Shown here: in pieces, positions 25,453 through 33,872 of the stretch
Layout: each line of letters starts with the position of its first letter
Position numbering within the stretch: position 1 is the stretch's first letter
The notes under the pieces: generated by a model
Seen by the model: only the letters and a program-made list of their open reading frames with translations
Told to the model about the DNA's origin: nothing
The model's database searches: none
Origin: Candidatus Rokuibacteriota bacterium
GTDB lineage: Bacteria > Methylomirabilota > Methylomirabilia > Rokubacteriales > CSP1-6
NCBI GenBank assembly: GCA_003220435.1
Contig: QHSL01000082.1
Location: forward strand, 1-55,996
DNA: 55,996 nt
Direction: 5' to 3'
Translations under genes and position numbers: made by a program

Positions 25453-26535
25453 ATGGTCATCAAGGTCGATCTCGGTCCGCGCTCGTACAGCATCGTCGTG
25501 GCCGCCGGCGCGCTCGGCGACGTCGGGCCGCGTCTGCGCGAGCTTCCCCTGGGCTCTCGCACCGCGCTGGTGAGCGACGCGACAACCGGCCGGCTCTACC
25601 GCAAGACCGTGACCGCGAGCCTCGAGTCAGCGGGGTTCTCGGTGGCGGCGATCGAGGTCCCCGAGGGCGAAGGGGCGAAGACCCTGGAGGTCGCTCAGCG
25701 CTGCTGGAACGAGCTGCTGGCGGCCGGCCTGGACCGGACCTCAACGGTGCTGGCCCTGGGCGGCGGCGCGGTCGGCGACGTGACTGGCTTCGCAGCGGCG
25801 ACCTACATGCGCGGCGTCAATTTCGTCCAGCTCCCGACGACGGTGCTCGCCCAGGTCGACGCATCCATCGGGGGCAAGACCGCGATCGACCATCCCCTGG
25901 CCAAGAACCTGATCGGGGCGTTCCACCAGCCCCGGCTCGTCATCGTCGACCCTGCCGTGGCGCGCACCCTGCCCGAGCGCGAGTTCCGATCGGGGCTCGC
26001 CGAGATCGTCAAGCATGGGATCGTGCTGGACACCGGGTATTTCGACGAGCTCGAGCGCGACCTCGCGCGGCTGCGCGCGCGCGAGCTCGGGGTGCTCGAG
26101 GCAATCATCGCCGGATCGTGCCGGCTGAAGGCTTTCGTCGTCGAGCGCGACGAGCGCGAGGCCGAGTTGCGCCACGTCCTCAACTACGGCCACACGATCG
26201 GCCACGCCCTCGAGGCCGCGACGGGCTATGCGCGCCTGCTTCACGGCGAGGCGGTGTCGCTGGGCATCGTCGCCGAGGCCCGCCTCGCGCGACGGCTCGG
26301 CATCGCCGGCGACGAGACGGTCGCGCGGCAAGAACGGATGCTCGAGGCGCTCGGGCTTCCTGTTCGCGACGGCTCGATCGACGTCGAGCCCGTCGTGGCG
26401 GCGATCTCGCGGGACAAGAAGGCGAAGGACGGCCGCGTGCCGTTCGTGCTGGCGCCCAGGATCGGCGCCTTCCGCCTGGTCTACGACGTGCCGGCTGCCG
26501 ACGTGCGCGCGGTCATCGACTCGCTGCGATCGTGA
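25453..26535 (+). CDS. aroB: 3-dehydroquinate synthase AroB
   Basis: AroB converts DAHP to 3-dehydroquinate, the second step of the shikimate pathway, using NAD and a divalent metal. The 360 residues contain the NAD-binding LALGGGAVGDVTGFAAATYMRG segment (~100-121), the substrate loop ASIGGKTAIDHPLAKNLIGAFHQP, and the metal ligands in GLAEIVKHG, HVLNYGHTIGHALE and LHGEAVSLG. The ATG at 25453 has only a weak upstream site. It follows the aroC remnant by 47 bases. Confidence 0.97.
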   Translation: MVIKVDLGPRSYSIVVAAGALGDVGPRLRELPLGSRTALVSDATTGRLYRKTVTASLESAGFSVAAIEVPEGEGAKTLEVAQRCWNELLAAGLDRTSTVLALGGGAVGDVTGFAAATYMRGVNFVQLPTTVLAQVDASIGGKTAIDHPLAKNLIGAFHQPRLVIVDPAVARTLPEREFRSGLAEIVKHGIVLDTGYFDELERDLARLRARELGVLEAIIAGSCRLKAFVVERDEREAELRHVLNYGHTIGHALEAATGYARLLHGEAVSLGIVAEARLARRLGIAGDETVARQERMLEALGLPVRDGSIDVEPVVAAISRDKKAKDGRVPFVLAPRIGAFRLVYDVPAADVRAVIDSLRS

Positions 26536-26549
26536 CATCCGAGGCGGGG

Positions 26550-26579
26550 TTGACAACGGAAACGACGGCTCCGTATAAC
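26550..26579 (+). promoter_or_regulatory. Possible sigma-70 promoter before the TPR gene and efp
   Basis: TTGACA (26550-26555) and TATAAC (26574-26579) are spaced by 18 bases. The predicted start of transcription falls within a few bases of the ATG at 26589, so a leaderless message is possible. If the TPR gene instead starts at GTG 26532, the match is coincidental. Confidence 0.35.
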
Positions 26580-26588
26580 CGGCATGCG

Positions 26589-27215
26589 ATGCCCGGAGAC
26601 GATCAGTCGATCGCCGACGCCATTCGCCGCCACGAGGAGCGGCTGGCCCGGGCTCCCGCGTCGCTCGCGTTCGCTCAGCTGGCGGATCTCTACCGCAAGG
26701 CCGGGCGGACGCGGGACGCGGTGGCGCTCTGCCGAGACGGGCTGGCGCGCTACCCGCACTACACCACGGCCCGGCTCATCCTTGCGAAGGCGCTCGCGGC
26801 CGCCGGAGACCTCGACGCGGCGGCGATCGAGCTCGCGGCAATCCTGACGGTGAGCCCGAAGGATGTCCAGTGCCTCCGCTTGGCGGCGGAAGTCCATCGG
26901 CGGCGCGGCCACATCGACGAAGCCGTCCAGCACCTGGAGACGGCGGTCGAGCTCGACCCGGGTGACCGCGAATCGCGCGCCCTGCTCGCGCTGTTGCGCT
27001 CGGGCACGCCGGCGGGCGACGTCAGCGGGCTTGCACGGATCCTGAGCGACGACACGTTCGCGACGGTCGCCTTCGGCTCACTCTGCCTTCAACAAGGATG
27101 CGTCGAGGAGGCGGCTCAAGTATTCACGCACATCTTGAGAAAGGATCCGGAGCATCGCGAGGCGCGCGAGCAGCTGGAGACCGCGCTCCGGGCCCGCCAG
27201 CGACGGAAAGGTTAG
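26589..27215 (+). CDS. TPR-repeat protein
   Basis: A 208-residue soluble protein made of tetratricopeptide repeats: ASLAFAQLADLYRKAGRTRDAVALCRDGLARYP (~25-57), ARLILAKALAAAGDLDAAAIELAAIL, LRLAAEVHRRRGHIDEAVQHLETAVELDP and a final FGSLCLQQGCVEEAAQVFTHILRKDP. TPRs bind other proteins; the partner is unknown. The start is uncertain. ATG 26589 gives 208 residues, while GTG 26532, overlapping the aroB stop, gives 227 with an N-terminal extension of no clear structure. efp follows after 5 bases. Confidence 0.8.
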   Translation: MPGDDQSIADAIRRHEERLARAPASLAFAQLADLYRKAGRTRDAVALCRDGLARYPHYTTARLILAKALAAAGDLDAAAIELAAILTVSPKDVQCLRLAAEVHRRRGHIDEAVQHLETAVELDPGDRESRALLALLRSGTPAGDVSGLARILSDDTFATVAFGSLCLQQGCVEEAAQVFTHILRKDPEHREAREQLETALRARQRRKG

Positions 27216-27220
27216 AAGCG

Positions 27221-27790
27221 ATGCAGGTGTCGACCGCGGAGTTCAAGAAGGGGCTTCGAATCGTCTTCGACGGCAACCCGTACACGATCGTCGACTTCCA
27301 GCACGTGAAGCCCGGCAAGGGCGGGGCCTTCGTCCGCACGAAGCTCAAGCACATGAAGCTCGGCAAGGTCATCGACAACACCTTCCGCTCCGGCGAGAAG
27401 GTCGAGCTCGTCGACTTCGAAGAGAAGCATATGCAGTTCCTCTACCGCGACGACCGCTACAACTTCATGGACACGGAGACGTACGAGCAGCTCTCCCTCT
27501 CCGCCGACGAGGTCGGCGACGCGCGCGAATATCTGAAGGAGAACACCGAGGTCGACGTCCTTTACATCGCCGGTGCGCCGGCCGGGGTCGAGCTGCCCAA
27601 CTTCGTCGACCTGGCGATCGCCCGCACCGACCCGGGCGTCCGCGGCGACACCGCCCAGGGCGGCACCAAGCCGGCGACGCTCGAGACCGGCGCCGTCGTC
27701 CAGGTGCCGCTGTTCCTGAGCGAGGGCGACGTCGTCAAGGTGGACACGCGGACCGGCGAATACCTCGGTCGCGTCGCGGTGGCGGGTTGA
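27221..27790 (+). CDS. efp: Elongation factor P
   Basis: EF-P enters stalled ribosomes and restores peptide bond formation at polyproline stretches. The 189 residues contain the three beta-barrel domains of the family. The tip loop reads HVKPGKGGAF with a lysine at the position that is beta-lysylated by EpmA/EpmB in some bacteria; no modifying enzyme is in the window. The ATG at 27221 was chosen because MQVSTAEFKKGLRI is the normal start. EF-P would matter here since PilP and PilQ have proline-rich linkers. The stop overlaps accB by one base. Confidence 0.97.
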   Translation: MQVSTAEFKKGLRIVFDGNPYTIVDFQHVKPGKGGAFVRTKLKHMKLGKVIDNTFRSGEKVELVDFEEKHMQFLYRDDRYNFMDTETYEQLSLSADEVGDAREYLKENTEVDVLYIAGAPAGVELPNFVDLAIARTDPGVRGDTAQGGTKPATLETGAVVQVPLFLSEGDVVKVDTRTGEYLGRVAVAG

Positions 27791-28275
27791 TGGCGGTGGG
27801 ACGCAGGCGCTCCGGGCCGGGCGACGGCGGCGCCGTGGAGCTCGCGCGTCGGCTCGGCGTCCTCCTGTCGGAGCTCGGGCTCTCGGAGATCGACGTGACG
27901 GTCGGCGGAGTCCGCGTGCGACTGCAGCGCGGCGGCGCTGCGGCGCTCCCGACGGCCGGGGCCCTGGCCCCGGCCGCGGCGCTGGTGCCCACCGAGCGTC
28001 CGGTACCGGCCGCGTCCGAGGCGTCCGGCTCCATGATCACGATCGAGGCGCCCATGGTCGGCACGTTCTACCGGGCCTCGTCCCCGACGGCGGAGCCGTA
28101 CGTGCACGAAGGCGATCTCGTGAAGGAAGGCCAGATCCTCTGCATCATCGAAGCGATGAAGCTCATGAACGAGATCGAGTCGAAGGCGGCCGGTCGGGTA
28201 ATGAAGATCTTCGTCGACAACGCCCACGGCGTCGAATACGGCCAGCCCCTCTTTCTGATCGACCCCGCCCGCTGA
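27790..28275 (+). CDS. accB: Biotin carboxyl carrier protein of acetyl-CoA carboxylase
   Basis: AccB carries CO2 on biotin between the biotin carboxylase and the carboxyltransferase in fatty-acid synthesis. The 161-residue protein has an N-terminal helical region (ELARRLGVLLSELGLSEIDVTV), an Ala/Pro-rich linker (~55-80), and the biotinyl domain with the EAMKLMNEI motif; the Lys is the biotin site. The protruding thumb (SPTAEPYVHEGDLVKEGQ) is typical of AccB. The ATG at 27790 shares a base with the efp stop. accC lies 1.3 kb downstream, separated by a peptidase-like gene. Confidence 0.95.
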   Translation: MAVGRRRSGPGDGGAVELARRLGVLLSELGLSEIDVTVGGVRVRLQRGGAAALPTAGALAPAAALVPTERPVPAASEASGSMITIEAPMVGTFYRASSPTAEPYVHEGDLVKEGQILCIIEAMKLMNEIESKAAGRVMKIFVDNAHGVEYGQPLFLIDPAR

Positions 28276-28283
28276 GCACCGGC

Positions 28284-29570
28284 GTGGCGCCCTCCCGCAA
28301 CGTGCGACTGGTGACCCTCGCGCTGGCGCTGCTCGGCGTCGTGACGGCGCTGGCATTCGGCTGGCGTGAGGGCCGCCGTCAGGAGCCCGCCGACGGCGGC
28401 CGGACCGTCCTCTTCGTGTCCACCCGGGCCCGTGACGCGCACGCCGTAGCCGAGGAGGCCGTCCGTCTATACGCCGCCGGGCAGTTCGCACGGGCGTGCG
28501 AGCGTTTCAGCCACGCCGCCGCCGACGAGCCCACCAGCGGGCCGCGCCGCCAGGACGTCGTGCGCTGCTTCGAGGGCTGGGGCTGGCACGTGCTTCGAGA
28601 GGGGCGGCCGGACGAGGCGGCGCTGCTGTTCCGGCGGGGGTTGGCCGAGACGCCCGACGATCCGGCGCTGTTGAAGGGACTGGGGCTCGCGGCCGTCCAC
28701 TCCGGGCGCCCGCAGGACGCGCTCGGGCCGCTCGAGCGAGCCGTGCGCGCCGAGTCCGACCCGGACGTGCGCCTCCTGCTCGCCCACCTGCACGACCACC
28801 GTAACGATCCGGCGAAGGCGATCGGCCACCTACGGGCGGTGCTCGAGCGCGAGCCGTCCCACGAGGCTGCTCGGAGGCTGCTCGCGAAGGTCGAGCGCGA
28901 GCGGCGGGCGGAGGCCGGCTTCCAGCGAGAAATCACGCCCCGCTTCGTCGTGAAGTACGCGGAGACCCGCGACCGTGAGGCTCGACGTGCGATCGTCGCC
29001 CACCTCGAGACGGCCGCGGAGCGAGTCGGGCGGCTGCTCGGCTACACGCCCCAGGAGCGAACGACGGTCGTCCTCTACGAGCACGACGAGTTCCGTGACG
29101 TGACGCGCGTCCACTCGTGGGCCAGTGGGCTGTTCGACGGCAAGATCCGGCTGCCCCTGGGCCCGAGCCTTCCGCCCGCCCGCGAGCTGGAGCGGCTCGT
29201 CGTCCACGAATACGCCCATGCCGCCATCCACGATCTGTCGCGTGGCCGGGCGCCGCGCTGGCTCCACGAGGGACTGGCCCAAGTCCTCGAGGGCACGGCC
29301 TCGGATCCGATGCTGCAGGTTCCCGGCGGCCTCACGCTGGCGGGCGTGGAGGCGCTCGCGGGTGAGTCGGACCCGTTGCGCGCGCGGGCCGGGTACGACA
29401 TTGCGCTCTGGATCGTCCGCGACCTCCTCGACCGCGGCGGGATCGAGGCGCTGCGCGAGCTGCTGACCCGGCTCGGGGCCGGCGAGAGCGTCGCCGATGC
29501 GATTCCGCGTGTCTACGGCCTCCGGCTCGGCGAGCTCGAATCCCAGTGGCGGCGGGTCCTCGGCGGCTGA
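28284..29570 (+). CDS. Membrane-anchored TPR protein with gluzincin (peptidase MA-like) domain
   Basis: The protein has 428 residues. A hydrophobic N-terminal segment (~8-26) suggests a signal peptide or anchor. Residues ~52-205 contain TPR-like helices (AEEAVRLYAAGQFARACERF, PALLKGLGLAAVHSGRPQDAL). Residues ~215-425 form a zinc-peptidase domain with HEYAH (308-312) and a downstream Glu in WLHEGLAQ (E329) as third ligand, the gluzincin arrangement. It is probably periplasmic; the substrate is unknown. The GTG start lies 8 bases after accB, and accC follows 23 bases downstream, so it is embedded in the acetyl-CoA carboxylase operon. Confidence 0.82.
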   Translation: MAPSRNVRLVTLALALLGVVTALAFGWREGRRQEPADGGRTVLFVSTRARDAHAVAEEAVRLYAAGQFARACERFSHAAADEPTSGPRRQDVVRCFEGWGWHVLREGRPDEAALLFRRGLAETPDDPALLKGLGLAAVHSGRPQDALGPLERAVRAESDPDVRLLLAHLHDHRNDPAKAIGHLRAVLEREPSHEAARRLLAKVERERRAEAGFQREITPRFVVKYAETRDREARRAIVAHLETAAERVGRLLGYTPQERTTVVLYEHDEFRDVTRVHSWASGLFDGKIRLPLGPSLPPARELERLVVHEYAHAAIHDLSRGRAPRWLHEGLAQVLEGTASDPMLQVPGGLTLAGVEALAGESDPLRARAGYDIALWIVRDLLDRGGIEALRELLTRLGAGESVADAIPRVYGLRLGELESQWRRVLGG

Positions 29571-29593
29571 TGCGACGGCGCGCGGGCTGAGCC

Positions 29594-30937
29594 GTGTTCC
29601 ATAAGATCCTGATCGCCAATCGCGGTGAGATCGCGTTGCGGATCATCCGCACGTGCCGCGAGCTCGGTATCCGCTCGGTGCTCGCGCACTCGAAGGCCGA
29701 TGCGCACTCGCTGCCCATGCGCATGGCTGACGAGACCATCTGCGTCGGGCCCGACGCCGCGCGCCTGAGCTATCTCAACATCCCGGCGATCATCTCCGCG
29801 GCCGCCGTCACCGACAGCGAGGCGATCCATCCCGGCTACGGGTTCCTGGCCGAGAACCCTGCCTTCGCCGAGGTGTGCCGGGCGTGCTCCATCACGTTCA
29901 TCGGCCCGTCACCCGAGGCGATCCGCCTCATGGGCGACAAGGCGCAGGCGCGCCAGATCGCGATGCAGGCGGGCGTGCCGGTCGTGCCGGGCAGCGAGGT
30001 CGCGCTGAAGGATTCGGCGGACGCGCTCGCGGCCGCGGACCGGATCGGGTATCCGATCATGTTCAAGGCCGCCGCCGGCGGTGGCGGGCGCGGCATGCGG
30101 ATCGTCCGGGAGCGGGCCGAAGTCGTCAAGGCGTTCGACACGTGCCAGTCCGAAGCCGGCGCCGCCTTCGATTCGTCGGAGGTCTACTGCGAGAAGTTCA
30201 TCGAGAACGCTCGCCACGTCGAGGTGCAGGTGCTCGGCGACCGGAACGGCATCCGAATCCACCTCGGCGAGCGCGACTGCTCCGTCCAGCGGCGCCACCA
30301 GAAGCTCCTGGAGGAGTCGCCGGCGCCGCTGCTCGCCGCCGAGACGCGCGCCGGCTTGCGGCGAGCCGCACTCACGGTGGCGGCGGCCGTCAACTACGTC
30401 AGCGCGGGCACGGTCGAGTTCCTCGTCGACGGAGACGGACGCTTCTACTTCATCGAGATGAACACGCGCATCCAGGTCGAGCATCCGGTGACCGAGGCCA
30501 TCACCGGCATCGACCTCGTGCGCGAGCAGATCCGGGTCGCCGACGGCGATGCCCTCGGCTACCGGCAGGACGCGGTGCGGCTCGACGGGCACGCGATGGA
30601 GTGCCGCATCAACGCGGAGGATCCCGAGACCTTTGCGCCGAGCGCGGGCCGCGTCACCGCCTGGGTGCCCCCGGGAGGCTTCGGCGTCCGGGTCGACAGT
30701 CACCTGATGGCGCCGTACGCGGTGCCACCGTTCTACGACTCGCTGCTGGCCAAGATCATCGTGCGCGGCGCCGACCGAGCGGAGGCGATCGACCGGATGC
30801 GACGGGCCCTCCGGGAGACCGTGCTGGAAGGCGTCAAGACCTCCATACCGTTCCATCTGAAAGTACTGGACGACCCGGCGTTTCTCGAGGGTCGCGTCGG
30901 CAGCGTCGAAGTGGTCCGGCGCCGCGGAGGCTCGTAG
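29594..30937 (+). CDS. accC: Biotin carboxylase subunit of acetyl-CoA carboxylase
   Basis: AccC uses ATP and bicarbonate to carboxylate the biotin of AccB. The 447-residue protein has the biotin carboxylase N domain (KILIANRGEIALRIIRTCRELGI), the ATP-grasp domain with the Gly-rich loop AAAGGGGRGMRIV, the RHVEVQVLGD and ERDCSVQRRHQKLLEESP segments, and the catalytic FIEMNTRIQVEHPVTE. The start is GTG (29594), since MFHKILIANRGE is the family start. The length matches a free AccC subunit rather than a fused pyruvate or propionyl carboxylase. Paired with accB upstream. Confidence 0.96.
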   Translation: MFHKILIANRGEIALRIIRTCRELGIRSVLAHSKADAHSLPMRMADETICVGPDAARLSYLNIPAIISAAAVTDSEAIHPGYGFLAENPAFAEVCRACSITFIGPSPEAIRLMGDKAQARQIAMQAGVPVVPGSEVALKDSADALAAADRIGYPIMFKAAAGGGGRGMRIVRERAEVVKAFDTCQSEAGAAFDSSEVYCEKFIENARHVEVQVLGDRNGIRIHLGERDCSVQRRHQKLLEESPAPLLAAETRAGLRRAALTVAAAVNYVSAGTVEFLVDGDGRFYFIEMNTRIQVEHPVTEAITGIDLVREQIRVADGDALGYRQDAVRLDGHAMECRINAEDPETFAPSAGRVTAWVPPGGFGVRVDSHLMAPYAVPPFYDSLLAKIIVRGADRAEAIDRMRRALRETVLEGVKTSIPFHLKVLDDPAFLEGRVGSVEVVRRRGGS

Positions 30938-30947
30938 CGCGTTATAA

Positions 30948-31592
30948 ATGGACCCCTCGCTGTACGTCGTCCTCGACCGCAGGGCCTCCGGCGGGCGCGA
31001 CCTCGAGGAGATCCTCGACGCCACGATCGCCGGCGGCTGCCGCATGATCCAGCTCCGCGAGAAGGAGTGGCCGTCCGGGCGACTCCTCCCGCTCGCCGAG
31101 CGACTGCGCGACCGGTGCCGCCGGGCTGGTGTCACCTTCATCGTGAACGATCGCGTCGACCTGGCCGTGGCCGTCGGCGCCGACGGCGTCCACCTCGGCC
31201 AGGACGACCTGCCGCCCCGCGCTGCGCGGCCGCTGCTGCGCCCGGGCATGGTCCTTGGTCGCTCCACCCACAGCGTGGGCCAGGCGCGCGAGGCGCAGGC
31301 TGAGGGCGCGGACTACATCGCGGTCGGCTCGATGTTCCCGACCCGCACCAAGCCCGACTTCCAGCTCGTCGGGCCCGAGCTGATCCGCGCAATCCGGCCC
31401 GAGACCCGATCGCCCCTGGTCGGCATCGGGGGCGTGACCCGCGAGAACGTCGCCGAGGTCATCCGCGCCGGCGCCGACGGCGTCGCGGTGATCTCGGCGG
31501 TCTGCGGCGCGCCCGATCCGGCCGCCGCGACGCGCGAGTTCCTCGCCGCGATCGGCGCGGCACGTGACTTGACGGGGCGCAGGCCGCTATAA
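30948..31592 (+). CDS. thiE: Thiamine-phosphate synthase
   Basis: ThiE joins the pyrimidine (HMP-PP) and thiazole phosphate halves of thiamine. The 214-residue TIM barrel has the expected signatures: IQLREKEW (~31-38), FIVNDRVDLAVAVGADGVHLGQDDLP (~64-89), the phosphate loop STHS, DYIAVGSMFPTRTKP and the second phosphate loop GIGGVT. No other thiamine gene is nearby, so it may simply ride on the acc operon. Its stop codon lies within the -10 box of the livK promoter. Confidence 0.94.
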   Translation: MDPSLYVVLDRRASGGRDLEEILDATIAGGCRMIQLREKEWPSGRLLPLAERLRDRCRRAGVTFIVNDRVDLAVAVGADGVHLGQDDLPPRAARPLLRPGMVLGRSTHSVGQAREAQAEGADYIAVGSMFPTRTKPDFQLVGPELIRAIRPETRSPLVGIGGVTRENVAEVIRAGADGVAVISAVCGAPDPAAATREFLAAIGAARDLTGRRPL

Positions 31593-31593
31593 T
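31588..31593 (+). promoter_or_regulatory. -10 box (TATAAT) of the livK promoter
   Basis: A perfect TATAAT overlaps the thiE stop and lies 53 bases before the livK ATG. No good -35 at 16-18 bases is seen (TGACTT at 31565-31570 is the nearest), so activation by a regulator is possible. Confidence 0.4.
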
Positions 31594-31646
31594 GCGGACG
31601 CGCCGAATCGCGCGCACCACGTGATCGAACTCCAAGGAGGGCACCG

Positions 31647-32852
31647 ATGATCCGTCACAGGGTCTACCTCGTTCTCGCGCTCGTCGCCGTGCTGGCCGCG
31701 GCGCTGGTCCCCGTCGCATCGGACCTGGCCGCGCAAGGCAAGGGGACGATCAAGATCGCGACTCAGAGCCCGCTCAGCGGCGGTCAGGCGGCGCTCGGCG
31801 AGGGCATCAAGCTCGGCGCGCAGCTCGCCATCGAGAAGTCCAAGGGGGCGCTCGAGAAGCAGGGATTCAAAGTCGATCTGGTTCCCTTCGACGATCAGGC
31901 CAAGCCTGACGTCGGCGTCGCGAACGCGAAGAACATCATCGCCGACAAGGACATCCTGGCCGTGATCGGCCACCTCAACTCCGGCGTGGCGATCCCGTCC
32001 TCGGAGGTCTACAAGGAAGTCTCGCTTGTGATGATCTCACCGGCGAACACGAACCCCGTCGTGACCGACCGCGGCTATCCGAACGTCAACCGCGTCTGCG
32101 GGCGCGACGACGTCCAGGGCGTCGTCGGCTCGGAGTTCGCGCACGGCACGATGAAGTCGAAGTCGGTGTACATCATCCACGACAAGACGCCGTACGGTCA
32201 GGGCGTGGCCGAGTTCTTCAAGGCCGACGCCGAGAAGAAGGGCCTCAAGGTCCTGGGCTTCGAGGGCACGGAAGAGAAGTCGAACTTCGATCCGATCATC
32301 ACCCCGATGAAGGCCAAGAATCCCGATGCCATCTACTTCGGCGGCATCTACGATCAGGCGGCGCCGTTCTTCAAGCAAGCGCGCGAAAAGGGCGTCAAGG
32401 GCAAGTTCCTCGGCCCCGACGGGATGGACTCATCGGACCTGACGAAGATCGCCGGCAAGGCCGTGGTCGGGATGTACTACACCTCGGCCGCGGGGCCCGC
32501 CTCGGCGCTGCCCAAGGCCAAGGCGTTCTCCGAAGAGTTCAAGAAGAAGTTCGGCAAGAACCCCGAGCCGTACGCGGCCGAGGCCTACGACGCCGCCACG
32601 ATCGCGGTCAAGGCGATCGAAGCCGCTGCGAAGAGCGGCAAGGTGCCGAGCCGCGAGGACGTGGCCACCGCGGTCCGGAAGGCGAAGCTCGCCGGGATCA
32701 CCGGGGACATCGAGTTCGACGCGAAGGGCGACCGGAAGAAGGCGCTCTACTTCGTGCTGCAGGTCGCCAGCGACGACCCCGCGAAGTGGGGCGACAACAA
32801 GATCGTCAAGCAGCTGACCATCGCCGCCCCCGCCGCCGCCGCCAAGAAGTAA
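31647..32852 (+). CDS. livK: Branched-chain amino acid ABC transporter, substrate-binding protein
   Basis: This periplasmic type I binding protein (401 residues) captures branched-chain or other amino acids, amides or similar small molecules for LivHMGF. A signal peptide covers ~1-30 (Arg-rich start, then LVLALVAVLAAALVPVA). The mature part starts with GTIKIATQSPLSGGQAALGEGIKLGAQLAIE, the typical Peripla_BP_6 opening, and ends in a Lys/Ala tail. The ATG at 31647 follows AAGGAGGGC. These proteins vary in ligand, so leucine binding is not assured. Confidence 0.92.
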   Translation: MIRHRVYLVLALVAVLAAALVPVASDLAAQGKGTIKIATQSPLSGGQAALGEGIKLGAQLAIEKSKGALEKQGFKVDLVPFDDQAKPDVGVANAKNIIADKDILAVIGHLNSGVAIPSSEVYKEVSLVMISPANTNPVVTDRGYPNVNRVCGRDDVQGVVGSEFAHGTMKSKSVYIIHDKTPYGQGVAEFFKADAEKKGLKVLGFEGTEEKSNFDPIITPMKAKNPDAIYFGGIYDQAAPFFKQAREKGVKGKFLGPDGMDSSDLTKIAGKAVVGMYYTSAAGPASALPKAKAFSEEFKKKFGKNPEPYAAEAYDAATIAVKAIEAAAKSGKVPSREDVATAVRKAKLAGITGDIEFDAKGDRKKALYFVLQVASDDPAKWGDNKIVKQLTIAAPAAAAKK

Positions 32853-32860
32853 GCGCGGGC

Positions 32861-32896
32861 GAGAGGGGCCCTCCCCGGGCCCCTCTCACCCCTTTT
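32861..32896 (+). terminator. Attenuator-like hairpin between livK and livH
   Basis: An 11-bp perfect GC stem (32861-32871 with 32877-32887), a 5-base loop and a short CCCCTTTT tail (32889-32896) resemble an intrinsic terminator. It lies directly before livH, so partial read-through would give much more binding protein than permease, as is common in such operons. Confidence 0.6.
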
Positions 32897-32900
32897 GCGC

Positions 32901-33872
32901 ATGGACGTCGCGCTGCTCATCGGAATCTTTCCCCAGGTATTGCTCGACGGCATCACCCTCGGCTTCATGTACGCGCTGATCGCGCTCGGCTACACGATGG
33001 TGTACGGCGTCCTCGAGTTCATCAACTTCGCCCACTCCGAGATCTTCATCGTGGGCGCCTTCGTCGGCGTCGAGGTCATGCTCGGGCTCAAGAGCGCTGG
33101 CCTCCTCGATGGCCTGCCCTGGCCGGTCGTGCTCGTTCTGGTCCTGCTCGCCGGGATGGCCGGCAGCGGCTTCCTCGCCGTCACCGTCGAGCGGGTCGCC
33201 TACCGTCCCCTGCGCAACGCGCCCCGGCTGATCCCCCTCATCTCGGCCATCGGGATCTCCTTCTTCCTGCAGGACATGATCCGGCTCTTCGAGTCGCTCT
33301 GGCGGAACGCCTTCAACCTGGTCTATCCGACGCTCGACGCGCTGAATCTCAGATTCGAGCTGACCGAGACGCTCGACGTCTCAGTGAAGTCGCTCGTCGT
33401 CATCGGCGCCGCGCTCGGCATGCTGTGGCTGCTGCACATGATCGTCAACCGCACGAAGGTCGGCACCGCCATCCGCGCCGTCGCCGAGGACCAGGCGGCG
33501 GCGAGCCTCATGGGGATCGACGTCAACCGGATGATCTCGCTCACGTTCCTGATCGGCGGCGCGATGGGCGGCGCCGCCGGCGTCCTGTTCGGCGTGCAGT
33601 ATGGGCTGATCAATCCCTACAGCGGCTTCATCCCCGGGCTCAAGGCGTTCACCGCTGCGGTGCTGGGCGGCATCGGCAACATCCCCGGCGCGATGGTGGG
33701 CGGGTTGGTGCTGGGGCTCCTGGAAGCGTTCGCCGCATCCTATCTCTCGCTGCTGACGGGCGGCGCGTTCGGCGCGGAGTACAAGGACATCCTGGCGTTC
33801 TCGATGCTGATCCTGATCCTGATCTTCCGCCCCAAGGGGCTGCTGGGCGAGGTCGTGAGGGAGCGCGCATGA
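32901..33872 (+). CDS. livH: Branched-chain amino acid ABC transporter permease LivH
   Basis: An inner-membrane permease of 323 residues with about eight hydrophobic helices. The BPD_transp_2 pattern is clear: QVLLDGITLGFMYALIALGYTMVYGVLEFINFAHSEIF at the start and KAFTAAVLGGIGNIPGAMVGGLVLGLLEAF near the end, the latter contacting the ATPase. ATG 32901 was chosen over the TTG two codons upstream. The end overlaps livM by four bases (ATGA). Confidence 0.94.
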   Translation: MDVALLIGIFPQVLLDGITLGFMYALIALGYTMVYGVLEFINFAHSEIFIVGAFVGVEVMLGLKSAGLLDGLPWPVVLVLVLLAGMAGSGFLAVTVERVAYRPLRNAPRLIPLISAIGISFFLQDMIRLFESLWRNAFNLVYPTLDALNLRFELTETLDVSVKSLVVIGAALGMLWLLHMIVNRTKVGTAIRAVAEDQAAASLMGIDVNRMISLTFLIGGAMGGAAGVLFGVQYGLINPYSGFIPGLKAFTAAVLGGIGNIPGAMVGGLVLGLLEAFAASYLSLLTGGAFGAEYKDILAFSMLILILIFRPKGLLGEVVRERA

